A DNA stretch of 64,000 bases, from the NCBI RefSeq assembly GCF_011752815.1, contig NZ_VWWV01000001.1, forward strand, positions 62,001-126,000, read 5' to 3'. Positions within the stretch are counted from its first letter, which is position 1. Every line of letters starts with the position of its first letter. The position numbers were made by a program, and so were the translations under genes. This DNA is from Enterobacter sp. Cy-643. GTDB lineage: Bacteria > Pseudomonadota > Gammaproteobacteria > Enterobacterales > Enterobacteriaceae. The notes under the pieces were generated by a model that was not told where the DNA came from, ran no database searches, and saw only the letters and a list, made by a program, of their open reading frames with translations. This document shows, one piece after another, positions 28,579 to 38,904 of the stretch.

Positions 28579-30906
28579 GTGCTTAACGGATCAAGACTAC
28601 GCTGGCGGCGGCGCTATCTCTGGTTGATAGCACCGCTGCTGGTTGCCTCTTTTGTTTGGCTGGCGGATAAGCTCTGGCCTCTGCCTTTGCATGAGGTCAG
28701 CCCGGCTCGCGTAGTGGTCGCTGAAAACGGTACTCCTCTATGGCGCTTTGCGGATGCCGAAGGGATCTGGCGTTATCCCGTGGAGATGAATCAAGTTTCT
28801 TCTCGTTACCTTGAAGCGCTAGTAGGCTATGAGGATCGCTGGTTTTGGGATCATCCCGGCGTCAATCCGTTCTCGATCTTGCGTGCGGCCTGGCAGGATC
28901 TGCGCAATGGCGAAGTGATCTCTGGCGGCAGTACGCTGACGATGCAGGTTGCCCGCTTATTGGATCCCCATCCCCGCACTCTTGGCGGAAAAATACGCCA
29001 GGTCTGGCGCGCTTTTCAGCTCGAGTGGCATCTATCCAAAACGGAGATCCTGACGCTCTACCTTAATCGTGCTCCTTTTGGCGGCACACTACAGGGGATC
29101 GGCGCGGCAAGCTGGGCGTATCTTGGAAAAGCGCCTGAGCAGCTAAGTTATTCAGAAGCTGCGCTGTTGGCGGTACTTCCTCAGGCACCCAGCCGCCTGC
29201 GGCCCGATCGCTGGCCTGAACGAGCGCAACAGGCGCGGGATAAAGTATTGCGTCGCATGGCGGAACAGGGCGTGTGGTCGCAAAAGCAGGTTGATGAGGC
29301 TTTGCAGGAGCCTGTCTGGCTGGCACCTCGACAGATGCCGCAGCTGGCTCCGTTACTGTCGCGTGCGCTGGTAGCGAAAAGCAAGTCAACGCTGATTACG
29401 ACCACGTTGAGTGCATCTCTCCAGCGCCAACTGGAAGAGCTGGCGCTGAACTGGAAATCACGTCTGCCGCCTCGCTCCTCGCTGGCCATGCTTGTAGTTG
29501 ATCACACCACAATGCGGGTTCGCGCGTGGGTGGGATCGGCGGATATCAACGACGACAGCCGGTTTGGGCATGTTGATATGGTCACCGCCATTCGCTCGCC
29601 GGGGTCCGTGTTAAAACCGTTTGTTTACGGCATGGCGATGGATGACGGGCTGATTCATCCGGCGTCGTTGTTGCAGGACGTCCCGCGTCGGTTCGGCGAT
29701 TATCGCCCTGGGAACTTCGACACCGGTTTTCACGGGCCGGTAAGCATGAGTGATGCCCTGGTGCGTTCGCTGAATTTACCTGCTGTTCAGGTGCTTGAGG
29801 CCTACGGGCCGAAGCGTTTTGCCGGGCAGATGGGCAACGTGGGGCTTAACCTTCGCTTCCCTCAGGGCAGTGAGCCCAACCTGTCGCTTATTCTTGGGGG
29901 CGGTGGCGTCAGGCTGGACCAGATAGTGGCAGCCTACAGCGCGTTTGCCCGCCATGGCAAAGCCGCTCACCTGCGGGTTTTGGAGAGTGATGTCTTGCGG
30001 GAACGCCCGCTGATGTCGCCGGGTGCGGCGTGGATTATCCGTCGCATTCTTGCCGGGGAAGCCCAGCCTCAGCCGGATGTTTCTCTACCGCCCATTGTGC
30101 CGCTGGCGTGGAAAACAGGGACCAGCTACGGTTACCGCGATGCCTGGGCCATAGGCATTAATTCGCGCTATCTGATTGGCATCTGGACCGGCAGGCCGGA
30201 TAGCACGCCGGTGGCGGGGCAGTTTGGGTTAGGGAGTGCGGTACCGCTGCTTAATCAGGTGAATAATTTGCTGCAGGCTAATTCGCGCGTGCAGCAGCTC
30301 CATTTACCGACCGATCCCCGGCCCACTTCCGTTACTGCCGCAGAGATCTGCTGGCCTGGCGGCCAGGCATTGCCAGCCGGGGATGTGAACTGTCGTCGAC
30401 GGCTGGCAACATGGCTTCTGGACGATGCTCAGCCGCCCACGCTGCTGGCACAGGGGCAAGAAGGCGCTCAGGGAACGCGCCAGCTTATTTGGGTGGATGC
30501 GCAGGGTAAGCGAGTGGCACCCGATTGTCCTGGAGCTCGCCAGGAGACAGTCGCTCTCTGGCCATTGCCCCTTGAACCCTGGCTACCACCGACTGAACGC
30601 CGTGCTGCTCGTTTGCCAGCTGTTTCAGCCAGTTGTCCACCGCTACAGAAAGAGAGTGCAACGCCGCTGCTGCTGCTCGGCGTGCGTGACGGCACTATTT
30701 TGAAACGCTTACCGGGGCAGATGCAGCTCCCGCTGCGGCTTTCCAGCCAGGGCGGGCAGGGCCAGCGGTGGTGGTTCATTAACGGAGAAAGCGAAGAGAG
30801 TAAAGGCGACGGGCTGGCCTTAATGCTCAATAAACCGGGCGACTATCAGGTCGTGGTGATGGATGATTCCGGGCAGGTTGCCAGCGCGACCTTTACCCTG
30901 CAGTGA
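28579..30906 (+). CDS. pbpC: Penicillin-binding protein 1C
   Basis: 775 residues. A signal anchor (about 14-30) is followed by the glycosyltransferase domain (EDRWFWDHPG, then GGSTLTMQVAR), a transpeptidase domain with the SPGSVLKPF active serine and KTG box (KTGTSYGYRD), and a C-terminal BiPBP domain. It makes and may repair peptidoglycan; its pairing with yfhM suggests wall repair with protease defence. It begins with GTG at 28579 and has no clear ribosome-binding site, so translation may be coupled to yfhM. Confidence 0.93.
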   Translation: MLNGSRLRWRRRYLWLIAPLLVASFVWLADKLWPLPLHEVSPARVVVAENGTPLWRFADAEGIWRYPVEMNQVSSRYLEALVGYEDRWFWDHPGVNPFSILRAAWQDLRNGEVISGGSTLTMQVARLLDPHPRTLGGKIRQVWRAFQLEWHLSKTEILTLYLNRAPFGGTLQGIGAASWAYLGKAPEQLSYSEAALLAVLPQAPSRLRPDRWPERAQQARDKVLRRMAEQGVWSQKQVDEALQEPVWLAPRQMPQLAPLLSRALVAKSKSTLITTTLSASLQRQLEELALNWKSRLPPRSSLAMLVVDHTTMRVRAWVGSADINDDSRFGHVDMVTAIRSPGSVLKPFVYGMAMDDGLIHPASLLQDVPRRFGDYRPGNFDTGFHGPVSMSDALVRSLNLPAVQVLEAYGPKRFAGQMGNVGLNLRFPQGSEPNLSLILGGGGVRLDQIVAAYSAFARHGKAAHLRVLESDVLRERPLMSPGAAWIIRRILAGEAQPQPDVSLPPIVPLAWKTGTSYGYRDAWAIGINSRYLIGIWTGRPDSTPVAGQFGLGSAVPLLNQVNNLLQANSRVQQLHLPTDPRPTSVTAAEICWPGGQALPAGDVNCRRRLATWLLDDAQPPTLLAQGQEGAQGTRQLIWVDAQGKRVAPDCPGARQETVALWPLPLEPWLPPTERRAARLPAVSASCPPLQKESATPLLLLGVRDGTILKRLPGQMQLPLRLSSQGGQGQRWWFINGESEESKGDGLALMLNKPGDYQVVVMDDSGQVASATFTLQ

Positions 30907-31074
30907 CGACAAAACGTGAAATTTCACCCGCTGCAGCAATAGTGTTGCCAAAACTAATCTTATTTTAAAAAAATGTTATCTCCATCCATAGGCAACGACA
31001 AACTTGCTCTTTATAATCTGCGCCAATTTCATAACCGGGTTTCCCGGACACACAGAACATCTACAGAGGTAATC

Positions 31075-31506
31075 ATGGCTATTGAACGTACTTTTTCCAT
31101 CATCAAACCAAACGCGGTGGCAAAAAACGTTATTGGTAACATTTATGCTCGTTTTGAATCTGCAGGGTTTAAAATCGTTGGCGCAAAAATGCTGCACCTG
31201 ACCGTTGAGCAGGCTCGTGGTTTCTACGCTGAGCACGACGGTAAGCCGTTCTTCGACGGTCTGGTTGAGTTCATGACCTCCGGCCCAATCGTTGTTTCCG
31301 TGCTGGAAAGCGAAAACGCAGTACAGCGTCACCGCGACCTGCTGGGCGCAACTAACCCTGCTAACGCCCTGGCCGGTACACTGCGTGCAGACTACGCTGA
31401 CAGCTTCACCGAAAACGGCACCCACGGTTCTGACTCCGTAGAATCCGCAGCTCGTGAAATCGCCTACTTCTTCGGCGAAGGGGAAGTGTGCCCACGCACA
31501 CGCTAA
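31075..31506 (+). CDS. ndk: Nucleoside diphosphate kinase
   Basis: 143 residues. The catalytic histidine is in NGTHGSDS (about 117), which carries the phosphate from ATP to other NDPs. The start at 31075 has AGAGGT upstream and matches the E. coli protein ([15 protein letters not shown]). It balances nucleotide pools in the cytosol. Confidence 0.97.
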   Translation: MAIERTFSIIKPNAVAKNVIGNIYARFESAGFKIVGAKMLHLTVEQARGFYAEHDGKPFFDGLVEFMTSGPIVVSVLESENAVQRHRDLLGATNPANALAGTLRADYADSFTENGTHGSDSVESAAREIAYFFGEGEVCPRTR

Positions 31507-31555
31507 AATATCCGTCATCCTTAGAGCCGCAGGGGTGTTAGCTGCAGGAACTCAT

Positions 31556-31585
31556 CCCAGTCACTTACCTGAGTAAGCTCCTGGG
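31556..31585 (+). repeat. Hairpin element after ndk sharing TTACCTGAGTAAG
   Basis: CCCAG and CTGGG enclose CTTAC-ctga-GTAAG, a two-part hairpin. The core TTACCTGAGTAAG recurs exactly in the ispG-hisS gap at 35599-35611, where it also tops a hairpin. It looks like a short dispersed intergenic repeat. Confidence 0.5.
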
Positions 31586-31715
31586 GCTCATTCCCTTGCT
31601 GCCTACCTGCAACTCAAATGATTTTGGATATTCTCGACAAGAAAGCAGACATGATATTTTTTAATCGTTGTTCGCTTTCAGTCGTGGCATCTATGCCATA
31701 GAATTTGTACAATGC

Positions 31716-31755
31716 AACGCCCCCGGAAGAGCCTGCTCACCGGGGCGTTTCTTTT
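31716..31755 (+). terminator. Terminator upstream of rlmN (ndk transcript)
   Basis: AACGCCCCCGG pairs with CCGGGGCGTT with one bulged C, followed by a T-rich TTCTTTTTCT. It lies 50 bp before the rlmN start and most likely ends ndk mRNA. Confidence 0.7.
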
Positions 31756-31804
31756 TCTAACCCTCCAGGGGCCATAACGTGTAACAACGAGGCCGGAAAA
31801 CATT

Positions 31805-32968
31805 ATGTCTGAAATGAACACGCCTGAAGCAACACCTGTTGTTGTTTCCAATAAAGCCGAAAAAATTAACCTGCTCGATCTTAACCGCCAGCAGCTGCGC
31901 GAATTTTTCGCCGAGCTGGGCGAGAAACCTTTCCGCGCGGATCAGGTCATGAAGTGGATGTATCACTACTGCAGTGATGACTTCGACGAAATGACGGACA
32001 TCAACAAGGTCCTGCGTAATAAGCTGAAAGAGATCGCCGAGATTCGTGCACCGGAAGTTGCTGAAGAGCAGCGTTCTGCCGATGGCACCATCAAGTGGGC
32101 AATTAAGATTGCCGACCAGCTGGTTGAAACGGTGTATATCCCGGAAGAAGACCGCGCCACGCTCTGCGTTTCTTCCCAGGTTGGCTGTGCGCTGGAATGT
32201 AAATTCTGTTCAACCGCGCAGCAGGGCTTTAACCGTAACCTGCGTGTGTCTGAAATTATTGGTCAGGTCTGGCGCGCGGCGAAGATTATCGGTGCCCAGA
32301 AGAAAACAGGCGTGCGTCCTATCACCAACGTGGTGATGATGGGCATGGGCGAACCGCTGCTGAACCTGAACAACGTTGTTCCGGCGATGGAAATCATGCT
32401 CGACGACTTTGGTTTTGGCCTGTCCAAACGTCGCGTCACGCTTTCTACTTCTGGCGTGGTACCCGCGCTGGACAAGCTCGGGGATATGATTGATGTCGCG
32501 CTGGCTATCTCCCTGCACGCGCCGACCGATGATATCCGTGACGAAATCATGCCGATCAACAAAAAGTACAACATCGAAACCTTCCTGGCGGCCGTGCGTC
32601 GTTATCTGGAGAAATCCAACGCCAACCAGGGCCGCGTCACGGTGGAATACGTTCTGTTGGATCACGTCAATGATGGTACCGAACATGCGCATCAGCTGGC
32701 TGAATGCCTGAAAGATACGCCGTGCAAAATCAACCTGATTCCATGGAACCCGTTCCCGGGCGCACCATATGGCCGCAGCTCCAACAGCCGTATCGATCGC
32801 TTCTCTAAAGTACTGATGAGCTATGGTTTTACGACCATTGTTCGTAAGACTCGCGGCGACGATATTGACGCAGCATGTGGTCAGTTGGCCGGGGAAGTGA
32901 TCGACCGCACCAAGCGCACTATGCGTAAACGTATGCAGGGCGAATCGATTGCCGTAAAAGCCGTTTGA
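31805..32968 (+). CDS. rlmN: Dual-specificity rRNA/tRNA (adenine-C2-)-methyltransferase RlmN
   Basis: 387 residues, a radical SAM enzyme. The [4Fe-4S] ligands are Cys128, Cys132 and Cys135 (CALECKFC). The other mechanistic cysteines are present as Cys121 and the Cys in DAACGQLAG near the C-terminus. It methylates A2503 of 23S rRNA and A37 of several tRNAs. It lies upstream of rodZ as in E. coli. Confidence 0.96.
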   Translation: MSEMNTPEATPVVVSNKAEKINLLDLNRQQLREFFAELGEKPFRADQVMKWMYHYCSDDFDEMTDINKVLRNKLKEIAEIRAPEVAEEQRSADGTIKWAIKIADQLVETVYIPEEDRATLCVSSQVGCALECKFCSTAQQGFNRNLRVSEIIGQVWRAAKIIGAQKKTGVRPITNVVMMGMGEPLLNLNNVVPAMEIMLDDFGFGLSKRRVTLSTSGVVPALDKLGDMIDVALAISLHAPTDDIRDEIMPINKKYNIETFLAAVRRYLEKSNANQGRVTVEYVLLDHVNDGTEHAHQLAECLKDTPCKINLIPWNPFPGAPYGRSSNSRIDRFSKVLMSYGFTTIVRKTRGDDIDAACGQLAGEVIDRTKRTMRKRMQGESIAVKAV

Positions 32969-33390
32969 TTGTAGATGGCGACTTGCCGCGCTGGGCGAGA
33001 GTGCTCCGCGCGGTATAAAAAACGGGCAAAAGTGCATGAACAGTCAATAACGTGGCCTAATACATCATTCAGTATAATAATTACGGTGCGTTTCTGGCGG
33101 CTTTAAGGCAGTATGTAGCGTCGCAACAACAGTTTAGTTGTGCCCATTTCGTAAAGTTAACGGACAGCCTGCCAAAGGGTGACTATGGTTAACTAACCGG
33201 CGGGTCCGGTAGCCCGGTATAGTGCCAGCTAGCGCTAACAGCATGGCTGGTATCGGGTATTTTTACTGAAGGGTAGCCTTCGGGTATCAGATTTGTTTCG
33301 CGGTGCGAGTCAATCTGACGTAGCGGAGACGCTGCGGTACAGGACTTGTGCCAAATTCTTTAATTTGAACAGTACCAGCAGTTGTAGCTA
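32969..33390 (+). promoter_or_regulatory. Long structured leader of rodZ
   Basis: 422 bases without a gene. The most notable structure is a terminator-like hairpin: CCCGGTA (33213-33219) pairs with TATCGGG (33251-33257), and after a 5-base bulge CCAGC pairs with GCTGG; TATTTTTA follows. Next come GAAGG-gtag-CCTTC (33268-33281) and GTAGCG-gaga-CGCTGC. Such a chain of stems suggests attenuation or another RNA control of rodZ. A function is not known to me. Confidence 0.5.
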
Positions 33391-34383
33391 ATGAATACTG
33401 AAGCCACTAACGAATCAAATGCAGCACAAACCACAGGCCAGCGTTTACGTAATGCACGTGAGCAAATGGGGCTCAGCCAGCAGGCTGTGGCTGAACGCCT
33501 GTGCCTGAAAGTTTCCACCGTCAGGGATATCGAAGACGACAAGGCGCCTGCCGAGCTGGCGTCGACTTTCCTGCGTGGCTATATCCGCTCTTATGCGCGA
33601 CTGGTTCATATTCCTGAAGAAGAGCTGTTGCCGATGATGGCTAAACAGGCGCCGATTAAGGCGGCCAAAGTTGAGCCGATGCAAAGCTTCTCTCTCGGGA
33701 AGCGTCGTAAAAAGCGCGACGGCTGGCTGATGAGCTTTACCTGGCTGATTCTGTTTGTGGTTATTGGCCTGACCGGCGCATGGTGGTGGCAAAATCACAA
33801 AGCGCAGCAGGAAGAACTGTCGACCATGGCCGATCAATCTTCTACCGAACTTTCAACCAGCGGCGGCCAATCTGTGCCGCTGAACACCGGCAGTGATGCG
33901 CCTGCCGATGCAGCATCTACGACATCAACGCCTGCGCAACCTGTTGAACTGCCTACGCCGGTGGAGAACACCGCTTCTTCTGCTCCAGCTCAGCAAACTG
34001 CTGCTGCAGATGCGGCTCAGCAACCTGCCGTTGTTGCCCCAAGCCAGGCTCCCGTTGATAACGCACAGGCTACGCCAGCGCCAACTGCCGGCCAACTGCC
34101 AACCGATCAGGCCGGTGTGAATCAGACTGCAGATGCCTCTCAAGGGCTGTCCATGCACTTTACCGCTGACTGCTGGCTGGAAGTCACCGATGCCAGCGGC
34201 AAAAAGCTGTTTAGCGGCCTGCAGCGCAAAGATGCGAAGCTCGATTTAGCGGGTAAAGCGCCTTATAAACTGAAAATTGGCGCTCCGTCAGCAGTACAGG
34301 TTCAATATCAGGGCAAACCTGTGGACCTGAGTCGTTTTATCAGAACTAACCAGGTTGCACGTCTCACTGTCGGTGCTGAATAA
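33391..34383 (+). CDS. rodZ: Cytoskeleton protein RodZ
   Basis: 330 residues. The cytosolic part has a Cro/C1-type helix-turn-helix (about 15-75, [19 protein letters not shown]) that binds MreB. A basic patch (104-109) leads to a single membrane helix (about 112-133), then a Pro/Ala/Gln-rich periplasmic linker and a C-terminal DUF4115 domain (about 255-330). It links MreB to the elongasome and keeps rod shape. The Ala/Gln/Pro linker is low complexity. Confidence 0.95.
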   Translation: MNTEATNESNAAQTTGQRLRNAREQMGLSQQAVAERLCLKVSTVRDIEDDKAPAELASTFLRGYIRSYARLVHIPEEELLPMMAKQAPIKAAKVEPMQSFSLGKRRKKRDGWLMSFTWLILFVVIGLTGAWWWQNHKAQQEELSTMADQSSTELSTSGGQSVPLNTGSDAPADAASTTSTPAQPVELPTPVENTASSAPAQQTAAADAAQQPAVVAPSQAPVDNAQATPAPTAGQLPTDQAGVNQTADASQGLSMHFTADCWLEVTDASGKKLFSGLQRKDAKLDLAGKAPYKLKIGAPSAVQVQYQGKPVDLSRFIRTNQVARLTVGAE

Positions 34384-34421
34384 TCAGCGCCAGTTCAGAC
34401 GCGTAATTGTGGAGATTTACC

Positions 34422-35543
34422 ATGCATAATGCCGCACCCATCCAACGTCGCAAATCCAAGCGGATCTACGTCGGTAATGTGCCAATCGGCGATGGTGCCC
34501 CTATCGCCGTTCAGTCGATGACTAATACGCGTACCACCGATGTGGAAGCCACGGTTAATCAAATCAAAGCATTAGAACGCGTGGGTGCCGACATCGTTCG
34601 CGTATCCGTGCCGACAATGGACGCCGCAGAGGCGTTTAAGCTTATTAAGCAGCAGGTCAACGTTCCGCTGGTCGCCGATATCCACTTCGATTACCGTATT
34701 GCGCTTAAAGTCGCGGAATACGGCGTTGATTGCCTGCGTATTAACCCCGGCAACATCGGCAACGAAGAGCGTATTCGCACGGTGGTTGACTGCGCGCGCG
34801 ATAAAAACATTCCTATCCGTATTGGCGTGAATGCCGGCTCTCTGGAAAAAGATCTGCAGGAAAAATACGGTGAGCCTACGCCTCAGGCGCTGCTCGAATC
34901 CGCTATGCGCCACGTCGATCATTTGGATCGTCTCAACTTCGATCAATTTAAGGTGAGCGTAAAAGCATCGGACGTATTCCTGGCCGTTGAGTCTTATCGC
35001 CTGCTGGCAAAACAGATCGATCAGCCGCTGCACCTCGGGATCACCGAAGCGGGCGGCGCGCGTGCTGGCTCTGTAAAATCCGCTATCGGCCTCGGGCTGC
35101 TGCTTTCTGAAGGGATCGGCGACACGCTGCGCATTTCCCTGGCGGCAGATCCGGTGGAAGAGATCAAAGTGGGCTTCGACATCCTTAAGTCGCTGCGTAT
35201 TCGCTCCCGTGGGATCAACTTTATCGCCTGCCCAACCTGTTCGCGTCAGGAGTTTGACGTTATCGGAACGGTAAACGCCCTGGAGCAGCGCCTGGAAGAC
35301 ATTATCACCCCGATGGACGTTTCCATTATCGGCTGCGTGGTGAATGGCCCAGGCGAAGCGCTGGTTTCCACGCTTGGGGTGACCGGCGGCAATAAGAAAA
35401 GTGGTTTCTACGAAGATGGCGTTCGCCAGCGAGATCGTATGGACAACGACGACATGATTGCGCAGCTTGAAGCGCGTATTCGTGCCAAAGCCAGCATGCT
35501 GGATGAAAAACAGCGTATTGATATCCAACAGCTGGAAAAATAA
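34422..35543 (+). CDS. ispG: 4-hydroxy-3-methylbut-2-enyl-diphosphate synthase IspG
   Basis: 373 residues. The [4Fe-4S] cysteines are in CPTC (about 270 and 273) and [12 protein letters not shown] (about 305). It makes HMBPP from MEcPP, the penultimate step of the MEP isoprenoid pathway, using reducing power from flavodoxin. The ATG at 34422 is chosen for its match to the E. coli start (MHN-APIQRRK) and the GGAGA upstream. Confidence 0.96.
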   Translation: MHNAAPIQRRKSKRIYVGNVPIGDGAPIAVQSMTNTRTTDVEATVNQIKALERVGADIVRVSVPTMDAAEAFKLIKQQVNVPLVADIHFDYRIALKVAEYGVDCLRINPGNIGNEERIRTVVDCARDKNIPIRIGVNAGSLEKDLQEKYGEPTPQALLESAMRHVDHLDRLNFDQFKVSVKASDVFLAVESYRLLAKQIDQPLHLGITEAGGARAGSVKSAIGLGLLLSEGIGDTLRISLAADPVEEIKVGFDILKSLRIRSRGINFIACPTCSRQEFDVIGTVNALEQRLEDIITPMDVSIIGCVVNGPGEALVSTLGVTGGNKKSGFYEDGVRQRDRMDNDDMIAQLEARIRAKASMLDEKQRIDIQQLEK

Positions 35544-35550
35544 TGCGAAG

Positions 35551-35616
35551 CATGGGAAGCACAGGGCTTCCCGTGTATGATTGAGCCCGCACGGCCATTT
35601 ACCTGAGTAAGTGGCC
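35551..35616 (+). other. Two hairpins between ispG and hisS
   Basis: A 10-bp stem, CATGGGAAGC with GCTTCCCGTG (35551-35575), is followed by GGCCATTTAC-ctga-GTAAGTGGCC (35593-35616). The second has no strong T-run right after it, though TTTTTT occurs 15 bases further on. They may modulate ispG mRNA end or hisS expression. Confidence 0.5.
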
Positions 35617-35658
35617 TGATTTCGGGTTCATTTTTTGTATATAAAGCAGAGAACAAAC

Positions 35659-36933
35659 GTGGCAAAAAATATTCAAGCCATTCGCGGCATGAACGATTAC
35701 CTGCCGGGCGAAACCGCCATTTGGCAGCGTATTGAAGGCATTCTTAAGCAAGTGCTCGCGAGCTACGGTTACAGCGAAATCCGTTTGCCGATTGTAGAGC
35801 AGACCCCGTTATTCAAACGCGCTATCGGTGAAGTCACCGACGTGGTTGAAAAAGAGATGTATACCTTTGAGGATCGCAACGGCGACAGCCTGACCCTGCG
35901 TCCTGAGGGCACCGCGGGCTGCGTGCGTGCCGGTATCGAACATGGTCTTCTGTACAATCAGGAACAGCGTTTGTGGTACATCGGGCCGATGTTCCGCCAC
36001 GAACGTCCTCAGAAAGGGCGTTACCGCCAGTTTAATCAGCTGGGTGTGGAAGTGTTTGGCCTGAACGGCCCGGATATCGACGCCGAGCTCATCATGCTGA
36101 CGGCCCGCTGGTGGCGTGCGCTGGGTATTGACCAGCACGTAAGCCTGGAGCTGAACTCTATTGGTTCTCTGGAAGCGCGTGCTAACTACCGCGATGCGCT
36201 GGTTGCTTTCCTGGAGCAGCATGAAGAGAAGCTGGATGAAGACTGCAAACGCCGCATGTACAGCAACCCGCTGCGCGTGCTGGACTCTAAAAATCAGGAC
36301 GTTCAGGCTCTGCTGAACGACGCGCCTCAACTGGGCGATTACCTGGATGAAGAGTCTCGCGAACACTTCGCCGGTCTGTGCCAGTTCCTGGATGCCGCCG
36401 GCATTGCTTACACCGTTAATCAGCGTCTGGTTCGCGGCCTGGATTACTATAACCGCACCGTGTTTGAGTGGGTGACCAACAGCCTGGGCTCTCAGGGTAC
36501 CGTGTGTGCCGGTGGCCGCTACGATGGTCTGGTGGAGCAGCTTGGTGGGCGCGCGGCGCCAGCGGTTGGCTTTGCTATGGGCCTCGAACGCCTTGTTTTA
36601 CTTGTTCAGGCGATTAATCCTGAATTTAAAGCAGAATCCGTTGTCGATATGTACCTGATATCTTCAGGTCAGGGAACGCAGGGCGCGGCAATGCTGCTGG
36701 CTGAAAAGCTACGTGACCAGGTACCAGCCCTGAAATTGATGACAAACTACGGCGGCGGTAACTTCAAGAAGCAGTTCGCTCGTGCCGACAAGTGGGGCGC
36801 TCGCGTTGCACTGGTGCTGGGTGAAGATGAAGCTGCTAAAGGCGAAGTCGTGGTTAAGGATTTACGCACAGGTGAGCAACAAAACGTCGCACAGGCCGAT
36901 GCTGCCGCCCATCTGCAGGCGTTACTGGGTTAA
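35659..36933 (+). CDS. hisS: Histidyl-tRNA synthetase
   Basis: 424 residues, exactly the E. coli length. Class II motifs are clear, including [13 protein letters not shown] and the His-tRNA synthetase signature [15 protein letters not shown]. It charges tRNA-His. Translation starts at a GTG (35659), which gives [14 protein letters not shown] as in E. coli; longer frames are not homologous. Confidence 0.96.
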   Translation: MAKNIQAIRGMNDYLPGETAIWQRIEGILKQVLASYGYSEIRLPIVEQTPLFKRAIGEVTDVVEKEMYTFEDRNGDSLTLRPEGTAGCVRAGIEHGLLYNQEQRLWYIGPMFRHERPQKGRYRQFNQLGVEVFGLNGPDIDAELIMLTARWWRALGIDQHVSLELNSIGSLEARANYRDALVAFLEQHEEKLDEDCKRRMYSNPLRVLDSKNQDVQALLNDAPQLGDYLDEESREHFAGLCQFLDAAGIAYTVNQRLVRGLDYYNRTVFEWVTNSLGSQGTVCAGGRYDGLVEQLGGRAAPAVGFAMGLERLVLLVQAINPEFKAESVVDMYLISSGQGTQGAAMLLAEKLRDQVPALKLMTNYGGGNFKKQFARADKWGARVALVLGEDEAAKGEVVVKDLRTGEQQNVAQADAAAHLQALLG

Positions 36934-36968
36934 TCCCCCGGTGATTATTCGTTAAGGAGAAGGACTGC

Positions 36969-37589
36969 GTGGAAGTTTACGAGAACGAAAACGATCAGAT
37001 GGAAGCGGTCAAACGCTTCTTTGCGGAAAACGGCAAAGCGCTGGTAGTCGGGGTTGTGCTGGGTATCGGCGCTCTGGTGGGCTGGCGTTACTGGAACGGC
37101 CACCAGGACGACTCCATGCGTGAAGCCTCGCTGGCTTACCAGAATGTGACCAGCGCGGTGAAAGCAGACCAGCCGCAAACGCTGGAAGCGGTTGAAAAAT
37201 TTGCCGCTGAGAATAAAAACACCTATGGCGCGCTGGCGGCATTAGAGCTGGCGCAGCAGTTTGTGGATAAAAACGAGCTGGATAAAGCGGCTACGCAGCT
37301 GCAAAACGGCCTTAGCAGCACCAAAGACGCGAACATGCAGGCGCTGATCAATCTGCGTCTGGCTCGCGTTCAGATTCAGCAGAAACAGGCTGATGCCGCG
37401 CTGAAAACCTTGGATAGCGTGAAAGGCGAAGGCTGGGTAGCGATGGTTGCCGACCTGCGCGGCGAAGCGCTGCTCAGTAAAGGGGATAAGCAGGGCGCTC
37501 GTGATGCGTGGAGCAAAGGTTCACAGACCAATGCTTCTCCGGCCCTGCGTGAAATGATGCAGATGAAAATCAATAATTTGTCCAGCTAA
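36969..37589 (+). CDS. yfgM: Inner-membrane TPR protein YfgM (SecYEG-associated)
   Basis: 206 residues, a single-pass inner-membrane protein. The N-terminal 20 residues are cytosolic, a membrane helix lies at about 23-42, and the rest is a periplasmic TPR-like helical domain. E. coli YfgM binds PpiD at the Sec translocon and passes exported proteins to periplasmic chaperones, and also dampens the Rcs response. It starts with GTG, after AAGGAGAAGG, and lies between hisS and bamB. Confidence 0.95.
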   Translation: MEVYENENDQMEAVKRFFAENGKALVVGVVLGIGALVGWRYWNGHQDDSMREASLAYQNVTSAVKADQPQTLEAVEKFAAENKNTYGALAALELAQQFVDKNELDKAATQLQNGLSSTKDANMQALINLRLARVQIQQKQADAALKTLDSVKGEGWVAMVADLRGEALLSKGDKQGARDAWSKGSQTNASPALREMMQMKINNLSS

Positions 37590-37599
37590 GAGGGACCCG

Positions 37600-38781
37600 A
37601 TGCAATTGCGTAAACTATTTGTGCCTGGGCTGCTCTCTTTGACGCTGCTCAGCGGCTGCTCCCTGTTCAGCGGCGAAGAAGATGTGGTTAAAATGTCCCC
37701 GCTGCCAACGGTGGAAAACCAGTTCACTCCGGAAAAAGCGTGGAGCACGTCCGTGGGTGATGGAATCGGTGATTTCTACTCTAACCTGCATCCGGCCTGG
37801 CAGGGCAGCACCATCTATGCCGCTGACCGTCGTGGTACCGTGAAAGCACTTAACGCGGACGACGGCAAAGAAGAGTGGAAGGTCGATCTCTCTGAGAAAA
37901 CCGGCTTCTTCTCCAGCAATATCCCGGCTCTGCTGTCTGGCGGCCTGACCGTTGACGGTGGCCACGTTTATGTCGGCACCGAAAAAGCGAAAGTCTTCGC
38001 CCTGAATACCTCCGACGGCAGCATTGCCTGGCAGGCAAAAGTGGCTGGTGAAGCGCTGTCTCGCCCGGTCGTGAGCGACGGCGTAGTGCTGATTCATACC
38101 AGCAACGGTATGCTGCAGGCGCTGAACGAAGCTGATGGCGCGGTCAAATGGAGCGTTAACCTCGATATGCCTGCGCTGTCACTGCGCGGTGAATCGGCTC
38201 CGGCCACCGCCTTTGGCGCCGCGATTGTCGGCGGAGATAACGGCCGCGTAAGCGCCGTGCTGATGCAGCAGGGCCAACTTATCTGGCAGCAGCGTATCTC
38301 CCAGGCGACTGGCGCGACAGAAATTGACCGCCTGAGCGACGTGGATACCACGCCGGTTATCGTGAATGGCGTGGTGTACGCGCTGGCTTACAACGGCAAC
38401 CTGACGGCGCTGGATCTGCGTTCCGGCCAGATCATGTGGAAACGTGAGATGGGCTCGGTGAACGACTTCATCGTGGACGGGAACCGCATTTATCTGGTGG
38501 ATCAGAATGACCGCGTTGTGGCGCTGAACGTAGACGGCGGCGTGACGCTGTGGACGCAAAGCGATCTGCTGCACCGCAACCTGACCGCGCCAGTGCTGTA
38601 CAATGGCTACCTGGTCGTTGGCGACAGCGAAGGCTACATGCACTGGATCAACAACGATGATGGGCGCTTTGTTGCCCAGCAGAAAGTGGACAGCTCCGGC
38701 TTCCAGACGACGCCAGTGGTTGCCAGCGACAAACTGCTTATCCAGGCAAAAGACGGCACGCTGTACGCCATCAAACGCTAA
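37600..38781 (+). CDS. bamB: Outer-membrane assembly lipoprotein BamB
   Basis: 393 residues. The signal peptide ends in a lipobox with Cys20 (LLSGCSLF). The rest is an eight-bladed PQQ-type beta propeller with repeats such as ALNADDGKEEW and ALDLRSGQIMW. It is the BamB subunit of the BAM complex that folds outer-membrane beta-barrel proteins. It lies 10 bp after yfgM. Confidence 0.96.
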   Translation: MQLRKLFVPGLLSLTLLSGCSLFSGEEDVVKMSPLPTVENQFTPEKAWSTSVGDGIGDFYSNLHPAWQGSTIYAADRRGTVKALNADDGKEEWKVDLSEKTGFFSSNIPALLSGGLTVDGGHVYVGTEKAKVFALNTSDGSIAWQAKVAGEALSRPVVSDGVVLIHTSNGMLQALNEADGAVKWSVNLDMPALSLRGESAPATAFGAAIVGGDNGRVSAVLMQQGQLIWQQRISQATGATEIDRLSDVDTTPVIVNGVVYALAYNGNLTALDLRSGQIMWKREMGSVNDFIVDGNRIYLVDQNDRVVALNVDGGVTLWTQSDLLHRNLTAPVLYNGYLVVGDSEGYMHWINNDDGRFVAQQKVDSSGFQTTPVVASDKLLIQAKDGTLYAIKR

Positions 38782-38806
38782 ACTTGTCGGATAATCGTCA
38801 CGTTTG

Positions 38807-38841
38807 AAACGGTTCCCGTAGTTCGGGAGCCGTTTTGGCTT
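38807..38841 (+). terminator. Terminator between bamB and der
   Basis: AAACGGTTCCCG and CGGGAGCCGTTT make a 12-bp stem with one G-U pair and a 5-base loop, followed by T-rich DNA. Confidence 0.85.
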
Positions 38842-38904
38842 TTTAAAAACAGCCGAAAATTGACGCTGTTTTATTAATAAATTTTGAGTAATGAGGCTTT
38901 TATA

